Assembly: GCA_963728075.1 (NCBI GenBank)
Contig: CAVSIP010000007.1
Location: 575,827 to 639,826 of the forward strand
Length of the DNA: 64,000 nt
Direction of reading: 5' to 3'
From: CAVSIP01 sp963728075
GTDB taxonomy: Bacteria; Actinomycetota; Actinomycetes; JAFAQI01; DASSKL01
Numbering within the stretch: position 1 is the first letter of the stretch; every line of letters starts with the position of its first letter. Below are positions 26,614 to 35,030 of the stretch, piece after piece. The notes under the pieces were generated by a model. That model had not been told where the DNA came from, searched no databases, and saw nothing but the letters and a program-made list of their open reading frames with translations. The translations under genes and the position numbers were made by a program.

Positions 26614-26619
26614 ACGATA
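26614..26619 (-). promoter_or_regulatory. Predicted -10 box, leaderless kynA
   Basis: TATCGT six bases before GTG 26607. Confidence 0.5.
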
Positions 26620-26649
26620 CGTCGAGGCGCCTCGCCCCGGCAGTTGTCG

Positions 26650-26675
26650 TTAGCAAGACTCATGAGTTAGGCTAA
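26650..26675 (+). promoter_or_regulatory. Palindromic MarR-type operator over the marR -10 box
   Basis: A 26-bp palindrome: TTAGC at 26650-26654 mirrored by GCTAA at 26671-26675, around the perfect ACTCATGAGT at 26658-26667, with three unmatched bases on each side. It covers the -10 box TAGGCT (26668-26673), which is six bases before the ATG. Confidence 0.72.
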
Positions 26676-26679
26676 AGAC

Positions 26680-27108
26680 ATGCCGCAGTCTTCCGACGTC
26701 GCCGTCGCGAGCAGCCTGCGGATCGCGGTGATGCGGCTGGCGCGCCGGCTGCGGGCCGAGCGCGCCGACACCTCGCTGAGCCTGTCGCAGCTCGCGGCCA
26801 TGGCGACGCTGTCCCGCCACCAGCCGATGACGCCGGGCGAGCTGGCCGCGCACGAGAAGGTCCAGCCGCCGTCGATGACCCGCATCCTGGCCGCGCTGGA
26901 GGAGCGCGGGCTGGTGACCCGTACGCCGCACCCCACGGACGGCCGCCAGTCCCTGCTGTCGATGAGCGAGGACGGGCAGGCGCTGCTCGACGACGACCGG
27001 CGTCGCCGGGACGCCTGGCTCGCCCGCCGGCTCGCCGAGCTCGACGTGCATGACCGCGACGTGCTGCGTTCCGCCGCAGCGCTGCTCGACCGGCTGGCGT
27101 CCTCGTGA
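26680..27108 (+). CDS. MarR-family transcription regulator
   Basis: 142 aa, a winged-helix dimer. Seen: SLSQLAAMATLSRHQPMTPG, recognition helix region VQPPSMTRILAALEERGLV, and wing RTPHPTDGRQSLLSMSEDG. TAGGCT six bases before the ATG implies a leaderless mRNA, and a 26-bp palindrome covers that box, so it very likely represses itself and the MFS gene overlapping its stop (GTGA). Ligand unknown. Divergent kynAU could be a second target. Confidence 0.93.
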   Translation: MPQSSDVAVASSLRIAVMRLARRLRAERADTSLSLSQLAAMATLSRHQPMTPGELAAHEKVQPPSMTRILAALEERGLVTRTPHPTDGRQSLLSMSEDGQALLDDDRRRRDAWLARRLAELDVHDRDVLRSAAALLDRLASS

Positions 27109-28385
27109 GCGCGGCACGCGGCGGCGCCACGATGTGGCGCTCGCTGCGGGTGCGCAACTACCGCCTGTTCGCCTCCGGCCAGGTCGTCTCGCTGACGGGT
27201 ACCTGGATGCAGCGCGTCGCGCAGGACTGGCTGGTGCTGCGCCTGTCGCACACCTCCGGGGTCGCCGTCGGGGTGACGACGGCGCTGCAGTTCCTGCCGA
27301 CGTTGCTGTTCGGGCTGTACGGCGGGGTGCTCGCCGACCGCTATCCGAAGCGGCTGCTGCTGGTGGCCACCCAGACCGCGATGGGGGCCTTCGCGCTCAC
27401 CCTCGGCGTGCTGGACATCACCGGGGTGGTCGCGCTGTGGCACGTCTACGTGCTGGCGCTGCTGCTCGGCGTCGCCACATCGGTCGACACCCCGACGCGG
27501 CAGGCCTTCGTCACCGAGCTGGTCGGGCCCGAGCTCGTCCCGAACGCCGTGAGCCTGAACTCGGCGACGTTCAACACCGCCCGGATCGTCGGCCCGGCGG
27601 TTGCCGGCGTGATGATCACCGGGATCGGCACCGGCCCGGTGTTCCTCGTGAACACGGCGACGTTCGCCGCCGTGCTGGCGGGGCTGGTGGCGATGCGGGA
27701 GGGCGAGCTGTTCCGCGGTGCGATCCAGCCGAAGCGTCGCGGCCAGCTGCGGGAGGGGCTCGCGTACGTCCGCCGCCGGCCCGACCTGTACCTGCCGATC
27801 GTGCTGGTCGGCGTCGTCGGCATGCTCGGGTTCAACTTCCAGATCACCATGGCGCTCATGGCCAAGGGCGAGTTCCACCGCGGCGCGGCGGCCTACGGCC
27901 TGCTGTCCACGGCGCTCGCGACCGGTTCACTGCTCGGTGCGCTGCTCGCCGCGCGGCGGGAGCGGCCGCGGCAGAGCATGCTCATCGGGGCCGCGTTCCT
28001 GTTCGGGGTGCTGGAGACCGTGGACGGGCTGATGCCGTCGTACGAGACGTTCATCGCCATGCTCGTCGTGACCGGCGTGTTCTCGATCACCGTCACCACG
28101 ACCGCGAACTCCACGATGCAGCTCGGATCGTCGGCGGAGATGCGCGGTCGGGTGATGGCGCTGTACCTGCTGGTCTTCCTCGGCACCACGCCGTTCGGCG
28201 CACCGCTCATCGGCTGGATCGCCGAGGTGCTCGGCCCGCGGTTCAGCCTCATCATCGGCGGGCTGGCCAGTGCCTCGGCCGCCGCCGTCGTCGGCCTGGC
28301 GATGCTGCGGCTGTCCGGCACGCGGGTGCGCGAGTGGCGCTGGCACGACCAGGCGGTCTACGACGAGGTGCGGCCGGCGTCGTGA
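27105..28385 (+). CDS. MFS transporter, putative drug exporter
   Basis: 426 aa, 12 membrane helices of the multidrug/enterobactin-exporter-like branch (MQRVAQDWLVLRLSHTSG, LADRYPKRLLL, LGVATSVDTPTRQAFVTELV). GTG 27105 overlaps the marR stop by four bases, and its own stop overlaps the thpR start, so marR, MFS and thpR form one tightly coupled operon. Control by the MarR protein is expected. Substrate unknown. Confidence 0.9.
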   Translation: MSAARGGATMWRSLRVRNYRLFASGQVVSLTGTWMQRVAQDWLVLRLSHTSGVAVGVTTALQFLPTLLFGLYGGVLADRYPKRLLLVATQTAMGAFALTLGVLDITGVVALWHVYVLALLLGVATSVDTPTRQAFVTELVGPELVPNAVSLNSATFNTARIVGPAVAGVMITGIGTGPVFLVNTATFAAVLAGLVAMREGELFRGAIQPKRRGQLREGLAYVRRRPDLYLPIVLVGVVGMLGFNFQITMALMAKGEFHRGAAAYGLLSTALATGSLLGALLAARRERPRQSMLIGAAFLFGVLETVDGLMPSYETFIAMLVVTGVFSITVTTTANSTMQLGSSAEMRGRVMALYLLVFLGTTPFGAPLIGWIAEVLGPRFSLIIGGLASASAAAVVGLAMLRLSGTRVREWRWHDQAVYDEVRPAS

Positions 28386-28921
28386 GGCTGTTCGCCGCCG
28401 TCTACCCGTCGCCGGAGGCGCTGGCGCACCTGCGCGCGGCGCTGCCCGCACCGGACCCGGCGCTGCGCTGGACCACCGAGGAGCAGTGGCACCTCACGGT
28501 CGCGTTCTACGGCTCGGTGGACGACGCCGTCGTCCCGGAGCTGACCGAGCGGCTCGGCCGGGCGGCCGGTCGTACGCCGCCGCTGTCGCTGCGCATCGCC
28601 GGTGCCGGGCGGTTCGGCCGTACGGTGCTGTGGCTCGGCCTGGACGGCGACCTCGACCCGCTGCACCGGCTCGCCGAGCGGGCGGTCGCCGCCGGCCGCC
28701 GCAGCGGCCTGGCCATGGAGGACCGGCGGTTCCGCGCCCACCTCACGCTGGCCCGGGCGCGGGACCGTGCGGGCGCCGACCTGCGCCCGTACGTGGACGC
28801 GCTGCGCGCCTACGCCGGCCCAGCGTGGATCGCGGACGAGCTGGTGCTCGTCCGCAGCACCCTGGGCCGCCCCCGCGCCCACCACGAGCCGTACGCCACG
28901 TGGCCGCTGACCGGGCACTGA
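28382..28921 (+). CDS. thpR: RNA 2',3'-cyclic phosphodiesterase (2'-5' RNA ligase family)
   Basis: 179 aa, 2H phosphoesterase fold that opens 2',3'-cyclic phosphate ends of RNA. Both catalytic HxT-type motifs are present: QWHLTVAFYG and RAHLTLARARD, the usual distance apart; RLFAAVYPS and LVRSTLG are also conserved. GTG 28382 overlaps the MFS stop by four bases. Linkage to a MarR/MFS operon has no obvious explanation. The 61-bp stem-loop repeat follows 17 bases after the stop. Confidence 0.9.
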   Translation: MRLFAAVYPSPEALAHLRAALPAPDPALRWTTEEQWHLTVAFYGSVDDAVVPELTERLGRAAGRTPPLSLRIAGAGRFGRTVLWLGLDGDLDPLHRLAERAVAAGRRSGLAMEDRRFRAHLTLARARDRAGADLRPYVDALRAYAGPAWIADELVLVRSTLGRPRAHHEPYATWPLTGH

Positions 28922-28938
28922 CCCACCCTGCCCCGCCC

Positions 28939-28999
28939 GGGTGTTGGCGCCAACGCTGGGCGACATGCCGTACGCCGTCCAGATCGCGCGCCAACGCCC
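28939..28999 (+). repeat. 61-bp stem-loop repeat, copy A
   Basis: Outer stem GGGTGTTGGCGC (28939-28950) with GCGCCAACGCCC (28988-28999); one position is a T-G wobble in plus-strand RNA. An inner arm pairs CTGG with CCAG. It is 57 of 61 identical to copy B at 48801. It lies between converging genes and may be a shared terminator or an undescribed element. Confidence 0.85.
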
Positions 29000-29036
29000 C
29001 CACGAGACAGATCAACTGGAGACGGCGGACGGGGGG

Positions 29037-30008
29037 CTACCAGGCGTAGTCCTCCGGCGCGGTCTTGTGGCCCGGCCAGATCTCGTCGAGCCGGGCGAGG
29101 GTCTTGTCGTCGAGGCGCAGCTCGAGGGCGTGCAGGGCACCGTCCAGCTGCGCCTGCGTCCGCGGCCCGATGATCGGCGCGGTGACCCCCGGACGGTGCA
29201 GCAGCCACGCCAGCGCGACGTCCGCCGGCTCCTCGCCGATGTCGTCGCAGAGGTCCTCGTACGCCTGCACCTGCTCGCGCTGGTTCTCCACCAGCTCCGC
29301 GGCCCGGCCCTTGCTGCGCCGGCTGCCCTCCCGCGCCTTCTTGAGCACGCCGCCCAGCACGCCCCCGTGCAGCGGGCTCCACGGGATGATGCCCAGCCCG
29401 TAGTCCTGCGCCGCGGGCACGACCTCCAGCTCGACCTCCCGCTTGGCCAGGTTGTAGATCGACTGCTCGCTCACCAGACCCATGAACTGGCGGCGCCGCG
29501 CCGCCTCCTGCGCCTTGGCGATGTGCCAGCCGGCGAAGTTGCTGCTGCCGACGTAGAGGATCTTGCCCTGCGCGCGCAGGACCTCCATCGCCTCCCAGAT
29601 CTCCTCCCACGGCGTGTTCCGGTCGACGTGGTGCATCTGGTACAGGTCGATGTGGTCGGTCTGCAGTCGCTGCAGCGACGCGTCACACGCGCGCCGGATG
29701 TTCAGCGCGGACAGGAACGTCTCGTTCGGCCAGTCGCCCATCGAGCCGTACAGCTTGGTGGCGATGACCGTACGGTCGCGGCGCCCGCCACCCTTGGCGA
29801 ACCAGCGGCCGATGATCTGCTCGGTGACGCCTGCGCCCTTCTGCCAGCCGTACACGTTCGCGGTGTCGAAGAAGTTGATGCCCACCTCGTGGGCCCGGTC
29901 CATGATCGTGTGCGAGTCCTCCTCGCTCGTCTCCGGACCGAAGTTCATGGTGCCGAGGCACAGTCGTGACACGGACAGGCCGGTGCGTCCCAGGTGCGTG
30001 TACTCCAT
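29037..30008 (-). CDS. Aldo/keto reductase
   Basis: 323 aa NADPH-dependent reductase. The catalytic set is visible: D and Y in FFDTANVYG, K in VIATKLYG, H in YQMHHVDR; also VGSSNFAGWHIAKAQ and the nucleotide site IIGPRTQAQLDGAL. ATG 30008 is preferred over GTG 30017, because TAGCGT stands seven bases before it. Resembles the YghZ/potassium-channel beta-subunit branch (IIPWSPLHGGVLGG). Substrate unknown; single gene. Confidence 0.92.
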   Translation of the reverse strand: MEYTHLGRTGLSVSRLCLGTMNFGPETSEEDSHTIMDRAHEVGINFFDTANVYGWQKGAGVTEQIIGRWFAKGGGRRDRTVIATKLYGSMGDWPNETFLSALNIRRACDASLQRLQTDHIDLYQMHHVDRNTPWEEIWEAMEVLRAQGKILYVGSSNFAGWHIAKAQEAARRRQFMGLVSEQSIYNLAKREVELEVVPAAQDYGLGIIPWSPLHGGVLGGVLKKAREGSRRSKGRAAELVENQREQVQAYEDLCDDIGEEPADVALAWLLHRPGVTAPIIGPRTQAQLDGALHALELRLDDKTLARLDEIWPGHKTAPEDYAW

Positions 30009-30015
30009 GTCGGGC

Positions 30016-30021
30016 ACGCTA
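30016..30021 (-). promoter_or_regulatory. Predicted -10 box, leaderless aldo/keto reductase
   Basis: TAGCGT seven bases before ATG 30008. Confidence 0.5.
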
Positions 30022-30105
30022 CGCCCGTGCTCCTCGCCGCCGCTGCCACCCTCCTCGCCCGCCGAGATCGCCCGGCGAGAAGGCGCGGCGCAGGGGCGCC
30101 GGGAG

Positions 30106-31221
30106 CTACAGGTGCTCGACGACGTAGTCGATGCAGCGGGTCAGCGCCTCGACGTCGTCCGGCTCGACGGACGGGAACATCGCGATCCGCAGCTGGTTGC
30201 GGCCGAGCTTGCGGTACGGGTCGGTGTCGACGATCCCGTTGGCCCGCAGCGTCTTGGCCACCGCCGCGGCGTCGACCGTGTCCGCGAAGTCGATCGTGCC
30301 CACCACCAGCGACCGGTCGGCCGGGTCGGTGACGAACGGCGTCGCGTACTCGGACTTCTCCGCCCAGCCGTACAGCCGGGTCGAGGAGTCGGCGGTCTGC
30401 GAGACCGCCCACTCCAGGCCGCCACGCCCGTTCATCCACTCCACCTGCTCGGCGAGCATGAACAGCGTCGCGACCGCGGGGGTGTTGTACGTCTGGTCCT
30501 GGCGCGCGTTGTCGATCGCGATCTTCAGGTCCAGGGACGCGGGCACCCACCGCTCGCCGCACAGCCGTTGCGCGCGCTCGACCGCCGCGGGCGAGAGGAC
30601 CGCGAGCCACAGCCCGCCGTCGCCGCCGAAGTTCTTCTGCGGCGCGAAGTAGTACGCGTCGGTCTGGCTCACGTCGACGGGCAGCCCGCCCGCGCCGCTC
30701 GTGGCGTCGATGACCACGAGCGCCCCGTCGTCAGCGCCCTGCACCCGGGCGACCGGCGCCATGACGCCGGTCGAGGTCTCGTTGTGCGGCCAGCAGTACG
30801 TGTCCACGCCGCTCTCCGCGTGGGGCACGGCGCGGGTGCCCGGCTCGGCCTGGACGACCGACGGGTCGCCGAGGAACGGCGCGGCCGCGGCTGCGGAGGC
30901 GAACTTGGCGCTGAACTCCCCGAAGGCCAGGTGCTGGGAGCGCTGGTCGATCAGGCCGAACGTGGCGATGTCCCAGAACGCGGTCGAGCCACCGTTGCCC
31001 AGCGCGATCTCGTACCCGTCGGGCAGCGCGAACAGCTCGGCCAGCCCCTGGCGCACCCGCCGGACCACCCCGCGTACGGGAGCCTGCCGGTGCGAGGTGC
31101 CCATCAGGTCGCGGCCCGTCGCCGCCAGGGCGGCGAGCGACTCCGGGCGCACCTTCGACGGCCCGGAGCCGAACCGCCCGTCGCTCGGCTTGAGGTCCTC
31201 CGGGATCACGATGTCGGTCAC
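30106..31221 (-). CDS. serC: Phosphoserine aminotransferase
   Basis: A PLP enzyme of serine synthesis that converts 3-phosphohydroxypyruvate to O-phosphoserine, 371 aa, actinobacterial form. Seen: DGRFGSGPSKVRPESL, MGTSHRQAPV, GNGGSTAFWDIATFGL, IDATSGAGGLPVD, and the PLP lysine in FAPQKNFGGDGG. GTG 31221 overlaps the citrate synthase stop by four bases, so the two are co-transcribed. Phosphoserine is also the acceptor in CysO/CysM-type cysteine synthesis. No clear terminator, although GC hairpins follow the stop. Confidence 0.96.
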   Translation of the reverse strand: MTDIVIPEDLKPSDGRFGSGPSKVRPESLAALAATGRDLMGTSHRQAPVRGVVRRVRQGLAELFALPDGYEIALGNGGSTAFWDIATFGLIDQRSQHLAFGEFSAKFASAAAAAPFLGDPSVVQAEPGTRAVPHAESGVDTYCWPHNETSTGVMAPVARVQGADDGALVVIDATSGAGGLPVDVSQTDAYYFAPQKNFGGDGGLWLAVLSPAAVERAQRLCGERWVPASLDLKIAIDNARQDQTYNTPAVATLFMLAEQVEWMNGRGGLEWAVSQTADSSTRLYGWAEKSEYATPFVTDPADRSLVVGTIDFADTVDAAAVAKTLRANGIVDTDPYRKLGRNQLRIAMFPSVEPDDVEALTRCIDYVVEHL

Positions 31222-32309
31222 GACCGGCCCTTCCCGACCTGGTCGACCGGCCGCGGCCCGGGCCCGACGTAGCGGGCCGAGGGGCGGACCAGCCGGCCGA
31301 GGTGCTTCTGCTCGACGACGTGCGCGCTCCAGCCGGCCAGCCGGGCGCAGGCGAACATGGCGGTGAACATGTGCGGCGGGACCTCGGCCAGGTCCAGCAC
31401 GACCGCCGACCAGAACTCCACGTTGGTCTCGAGCACGCGGTCCGGGTAGCGCTCGCGCAGCTCGTCGCGCGCGGCCTGCTCCAGCGCCTCGGCGACGTCG
31501 TAGCGCGGGGAGCCGAGCTCGGCCGCCGTCCGCCGCAGCACCCGGGCCCGCGGGTCCTCGGCGCGGTACACCCGGTGCCCGAAGCCCATGAGCCGGCGCC
31601 CGGCGTCGAGCTCGGCCCGGACGTACGCGCGCGGGTCGCCGCTGCGCGCCACGTCGTCGAGCATGGCCAGCACCCGCGAGGGGGCGCCGCCGTGCAGCGG
31701 CCCGGACAGCGCGCCCACGGCCGCGGACAGGGCCGCGGCGACGTCCGCCCCGGTGGAGGCGACCACGCGCGAGGTGAACGTCGAGGCGTTCATGCCGTGC
31801 TCGGCGGCGGACACCCAGTACGCGTCGATCGCGCGCACGTGCCGCGGGTCGGCCTCGCCGCGCCACTCGAGCAGGAACCGCTCCGGGATCGTGCCCGCGG
31901 CGTCGAGGTCAGCCGCGGCCACGGTGGCCCGGTCGCCGCGCGCGGACTGCGCGACGAACGAGATCGCCGTCGCCGAGCAGCGCGCGGCGTCCGTGCGGAC
32001 CTGCCCGGCGTCGATGTCGAGCAGCTGGCCGAGGTTCCAGGCCGCGGCCAGCGACGCCAGCCCGCTCTGCAGGTCGACGCGGACGTCGCCCGTCCGCAGC
32101 GGCAGCGGGTGCGCGGGTGCGGGCACCAGGCCCGGCTCGAGCGCACCGTCGACGAGCAGCCCCCACACCCCGTCGTACGCGACGTGGCCGACCAGGTCCT
32201 CGATGTCGACGCCGCGGTACCGCAGCGCCGAGCCCTCCTTGTCCGGCTCCGCGATCTCGGTCTCGAAGGCCACCACGCCCTCGAGGCCGGGGGAGAACTC
32301 GTCCGGCAT
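31218..32309 (-). CDS. Citrate synthase (citrate synthase 2 type)
   Basis: 363 aa, shorter than the main GltA and typical of the second actinobacterial citrate synthase or 2-methylcitrate synthase branch. Seen: LRYRGVDIEDLVGHVAYDGV, SAAEHGMNASTF with the first catalytic His, GPLHGGAPS, LMGFGHRVYRAEDPRA with the second, and NVEFWSAVVLD. ATG 32309 has GAGGAG 10 bases upstream. Upstream of and overlapping serC; divergent from pdxH. Propionyl-CoA as substrate cannot be excluded. Confidence 0.92.
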   Translation of the reverse strand: MPDEFSPGLEGVVAFETEIAEPDKEGSALRYRGVDIEDLVGHVAYDGVWGLLVDGALEPGLVPAPAHPLPLRTGDVRVDLQSGLASLAAAWNLGQLLDIDAGQVRTDAARCSATAISFVAQSARGDRATVAAADLDAAGTIPERFLLEWRGEADPRHVRAIDAYWVSAAEHGMNASTFTSRVVASTGADVAAALSAAVGALSGPLHGGAPSRVLAMLDDVARSGDPRAYVRAELDAGRRLMGFGHRVYRAEDPRARVLRRTAAELGSPRYDVAEALEQAARDELRERYPDRVLETNVEFWSAVVLDLAEVPPHMFTAMFACARLAGWSAHVVEQKHLGRLVRPSARYVGPGPRPVDQVGKGRS

Positions 32310-32391
32310 CGTGCCGCGCTCCTCAGGGTGTCGGGTGGGTGGTTCGCTGGCTTGCGGTTTCAGGGGCATTCTGCCGTGCTACGAAAGCCCG

Positions 32392-33039
32392 GTGCATCCG
32401 GGCAGTGACCTCTCCGCGTGGCGGCACGCGTACACCGACGGCGGCCTGCTGGAGGGTGACCTCGCCGCCGAGCCGGTCGCGCAGTTCGGCCGCTGGCTGA
32501 CGCAGGCGCAGACCGCGGGCGTGCACGAGCCGAACGCCATGGTCCTCACCACGGTGGGGCCCCAGGGCCGGCCGAGCGCCCGCAGCGTGCTGCTCAAGGC
32601 GTTCGACAACCGGGGGTTCGTCTTCTACACGAACTACGGCTCCCGCAAGGCCGCCGAGCTCGCGGCCAACCCGCGCGTGGCGCTGCTGTTCCCCTGGTAC
32701 GCGCTGCACCGGCAGGTGATCGTCGAGGGCGCCGCCGAGCGGACGAGCGAGGCGGAGTCCGACCGCTACTTCGCCACCCGCCCCCGGGGCTCGCAGCTCG
32801 GCGCCTGGGCCAGCCCGCAGTCCCGCACCGTCGTATCCCGGGAGCCGCTGGAGCAGGCGTACGCCGAGCAGGTCCAGCGGTACGAGGGGCGGGACGTGCC
32901 GCGCCCGCCGCACTGGGGCGGGTTCCGCGTGGTGCCCGACGTGGTGGAGTTCTGGCAGGGCCGCCCGGACCGGCTGCACGACCGGCTGCGCTACGTCCGT
33001 GACGGCGAGGGCTGGCGCGTGGAGCGGCTCGCCCCGTGA
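32392..33039 (+). CDS. pdxH: Pyridoxamine 5'-phosphate oxidase
   Basis: An FMN enzyme that makes pyridoxal 5'-phosphate, 215 aa. Seen: EPNAMVLTTVGPQGRPSARS, LLKAFDNRGFVFYTNYGSRK (FMN/PLP contacts), LHRQVIVEGAAERTS, SQLGAWASPQSRTV and the C-terminal FWQGRPDRLHDRLRY. GTG 32392 follows TACGAA by six bases. Its PLP product serves the neighbouring serC. It overlaps the MFS gene start by four bases. Confidence 0.96.
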   Translation: MHPGSDLSAWRHAYTDGGLLEGDLAAEPVAQFGRWLTQAQTAGVHEPNAMVLTTVGPQGRPSARSVLLKAFDNRGFVFYTNYGSRKAAELAANPRVALLFPWYALHRQVIVEGAAERTSEAESDRYFATRPRGSQLGAWASPQSRTVVSREPLEQAYAEQVQRYEGRDVPRPPHWGGFRVVPDVVEFWQGRPDRLHDRLRYVRDGEGWRVERLAP

Positions 33040-34316
33040 ACGACCGCGACGGGAGCCGGTCCGCGCGTCGGCCGTCGGTGCTGCGACGGGTCGCCGCCGA
33101 CGTCACCCCCCTGCGCGAGCACCCGAACTACCGCCGGCTGTGGGGTGGGCAGACGGTGTCGATGTTCGGCAACCAGATGACCCAGGTCGCCGTCCCCATC
33201 CAGGTCTACGACCTCACCCACTCCTCGCTGTACGTCGGCCTGGTCGGCCTCGCGGGCCTGGTCGGTCTCGCCGGGTTCGGCCTGTACGGCGGGTCCATCG
33301 CCGACGCGATGGACCGCCGCCGGCTCTCGCTCATCACCTCGACGGTCCTCGCCGCGCTGTCGGCGCTGCTCGTCGTGCAGGCGGTGATGCACCTGGAGTC
33401 GCTGCCGCTGCTGTACGGGATCGTGCTCGTGCAGTCCGCGGTCGTCGGGGTGGACAACCCCGCGCGCAGCGCGATGATCCCCAAGCTGCTGCCGGCAGGG
33501 CAGCTGCCGGCGGCGTACGCGCTGAGCCAGATCGGCATGAACGTCGCGCTGACCGGGGGGCCGCTCGCCGCGGGCGCGCTCGTGGGTGCGAGCGGCTTCT
33601 TCGCCGCGTACCTGGTCGACGCGCTCACGTTCGCCGCGGCGCTGTACGCGGTCTGGCGGCTGCCCCCGATGCCGCCGGAGGGCGGCGGGAGCAAGGCCGG
33701 CTGGTCCTCGGTGCTGGAGGGGCTTCGGTTCCTCGCCGGGCAGCCGGTCGTCCTCATGACGTTCCTGGTGGACATCAACGCGATGGTGTTCGGCATGCCC
33801 CGGGCGCTGTTCCCGGCGATCGCCGGCAGGTTCTACGGGGGCGGCGCCACCACCGTCGGCTTCCTGTACGCGGCCCCCGCGGCCGGCGCCCTGCTGGGCG
33901 CGGCGTTCGGCGGCTGGCTGGGGCAGGTGCGCCGTCAGGGCCTCGCCGTCGTGGTGGCGATCGTCTGCTGGGGCGCGGCCATCGCCGGGTTCGGCTTCAC
34001 CCGCACGCTGTGGCTCGGCCTGCTGCTGCTGGCGGTCGCCGGGGCGTCGGACATGGTCAGCGCGGTGTTCCGCAACACGATCATGCAGACGGCGACCCCG
34101 GACTCCCTGCGCGGCCGGCTCTCCGGTGTGTTCATCGTCGTCGTCGCAGGCGGTCCGCGGCTCGGCGATGTCGAGGCCGGCGGGGTCGCCGCAGCGTTCG
34201 GCCCGATGGTGTCCGTGGTGAGCGGCGGTGTCGCCTGCATCGCCGGCGTCGCCCTGCTGGCGGCCGCCGTACCGGCGTTCCTGCGCTACGACGCGGCGGC
34301 GCGGTCAGTCCCGTGA
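33036..34316 (+). CDS. MFS transporter
   Basis: 426 aa, 12 membrane helices, same enterobactin-exporter-like branch as the other exporters here: PNYRRLWGGQTVSMFGNQMT, GSIADAMDRRRLS, VDNPARSAMIPKLLPAG. GTG 33036 overlaps the pdxH stop (GTGA), giving a two-gene operon. The 3' end overlaps the tetR gene by 12 bases, tail to tail. Substrate unknown; a PLP link is only positional. Confidence 0.88.
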   Translation: MNDRDGSRSARRPSVLRRVAADVTPLREHPNYRRLWGGQTVSMFGNQMTQVAVPIQVYDLTHSSLYVGLVGLAGLVGLAGFGLYGGSIADAMDRRRLSLITSTVLAALSALLVVQAVMHLESLPLLYGIVLVQSAVVGVDNPARSAMIPKLLPAGQLPAAYALSQIGMNVALTGGPLAAGALVGASGFFAAYLVDALTFAAALYAVWRLPPMPPEGGGSKAGWSSVLEGLRFLAGQPVVLMTFLVDINAMVFGMPRALFPAIAGRFYGGGATTVGFLYAAPAAGALLGAAFGGWLGQVRRQGLAVVVAIVCWGAAIAGFGFTRTLWLGLLLLAVAGASDMVSAVFRNTIMQTATPDSLRGRLSGVFIVVVAGGPRLGDVEAGGVAAAFGPMVSVVSGGVACIAGVALLAAAVPAFLRYDAAARSVP

Positions 34317-34973
34317 CGCGGGCGGGAGCAGGGCGCGCTGCATGGTCGCGGCCAGCCAGTCGGTGAACGCCTGCTCGCGCCATCCCCGCTGGAGGACGAG
34401 CGCGTCGTAGTGCGCCGGGTCGTTGAACACCCACAGCGTGTCCGTACCGGTGTCGGAGGTGAGCCCCGCCGAAAGCGGGCCGAGCTCGAGCAGGCGGCCG
34501 ACGACCATGGCGGCGCCGGCCCGGCGGTTGGCGGTGAGGGACTGCCACAGCTCCGCGGCGTCCGGGGCGTCGTCGGCTGCCCGGCGCACCACCTCGAACA
34601 GGCGCGCCGCTCGCGACCCGATGACCCGGCAGACCTCGGCGTACGCAGCCAGCGTGTCCGCCTGGGTGGTGGCGTCCCACACCGGGCGGAACCAGGGCCG
34701 TTCCGCGACGGGGACCGGATCGTCGTCGCCCGCGAGTGCCTCGTCGAGCACGGCCCGCAGCAGGGCGGGCTTCGACCCGAACGCGGCGAAGACGGTGGGC
34801 CGCGCGATGCCCGCGGCGGTGGCGACGTCGGCGAGGGAGGCCGATGCGTAGCCGCGCTCGGTGAACAGCTGCGCGGCGGCGCGCACGACGGCCTGACGCG
34901 TACGCCGGGCGCCCTCCTCCCGGACGGGGGATCGGTAGCGGCGGCGGGCCCGCCCGGGGTTGACGTCGCTCAT
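34305..34973 (-). CDS. TetR-family transcription regulator
   Basis: 222 aa. N-terminal helix-turn-helix: GARRTRQAVVRAAAQLF and ASLADVATAAGIARPTVFAAF at about 40-60; the rest is a ligand-binding helical domain (ADTLAAYAEVCRVIGSRAARL). ATG 34973 is preferred over 34976 because TATGCT stands six bases before it. A palindrome GAGCATACTGCTC covers that box, and the cupin gene diverges 57 bases away, so self-repression and cupin control are likely. Confidence 0.9.
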   Translation of the reverse strand: MSDVNPGRARRRYRSPVREEGARRTRQAVVRAAAQLFTERGYASASLADVATAAGIARPTVFAAFGSKPALLRAVLDEALAGDDDPVPVAERPWFRPVWDATTQADTLAAYAEVCRVIGSRAARLFEVVRRAADDAPDAAELWQSLTANRRAGAAMVVGRLLELGPLSAGLTSDTGTDTLWVFNDPAHYDALVLQRGWREQAFTDWLAATMQRALLPPASRD

Positions 34974-34978
34974 CATTC

Positions 34979-34991
34979 GAGCATACTGCTC
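34979..34991. promoter_or_regulatory. Candidate TetR operator over the tetR -10 box
   Basis: GAGCA-TAC-TGCTC, a perfect inverted repeat with a 3-base centre, overlapping the minus-strand -10 TATGCT (34980-34985). The intergenic gap is unusually AT-rich for this window. Confidence 0.6.
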
Positions 34992-35030
34992 ATCTAATCA
35001 TCATATCGCCATCTATCGAAAGGCTCCGTC

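Noticed and set aside
30018..30105. GC hairpins after serC as a regulatory attenuator
   Set aside because: They lie downstream of serC and upstream of the divergently read reductase start only by position. At most a weak terminator.
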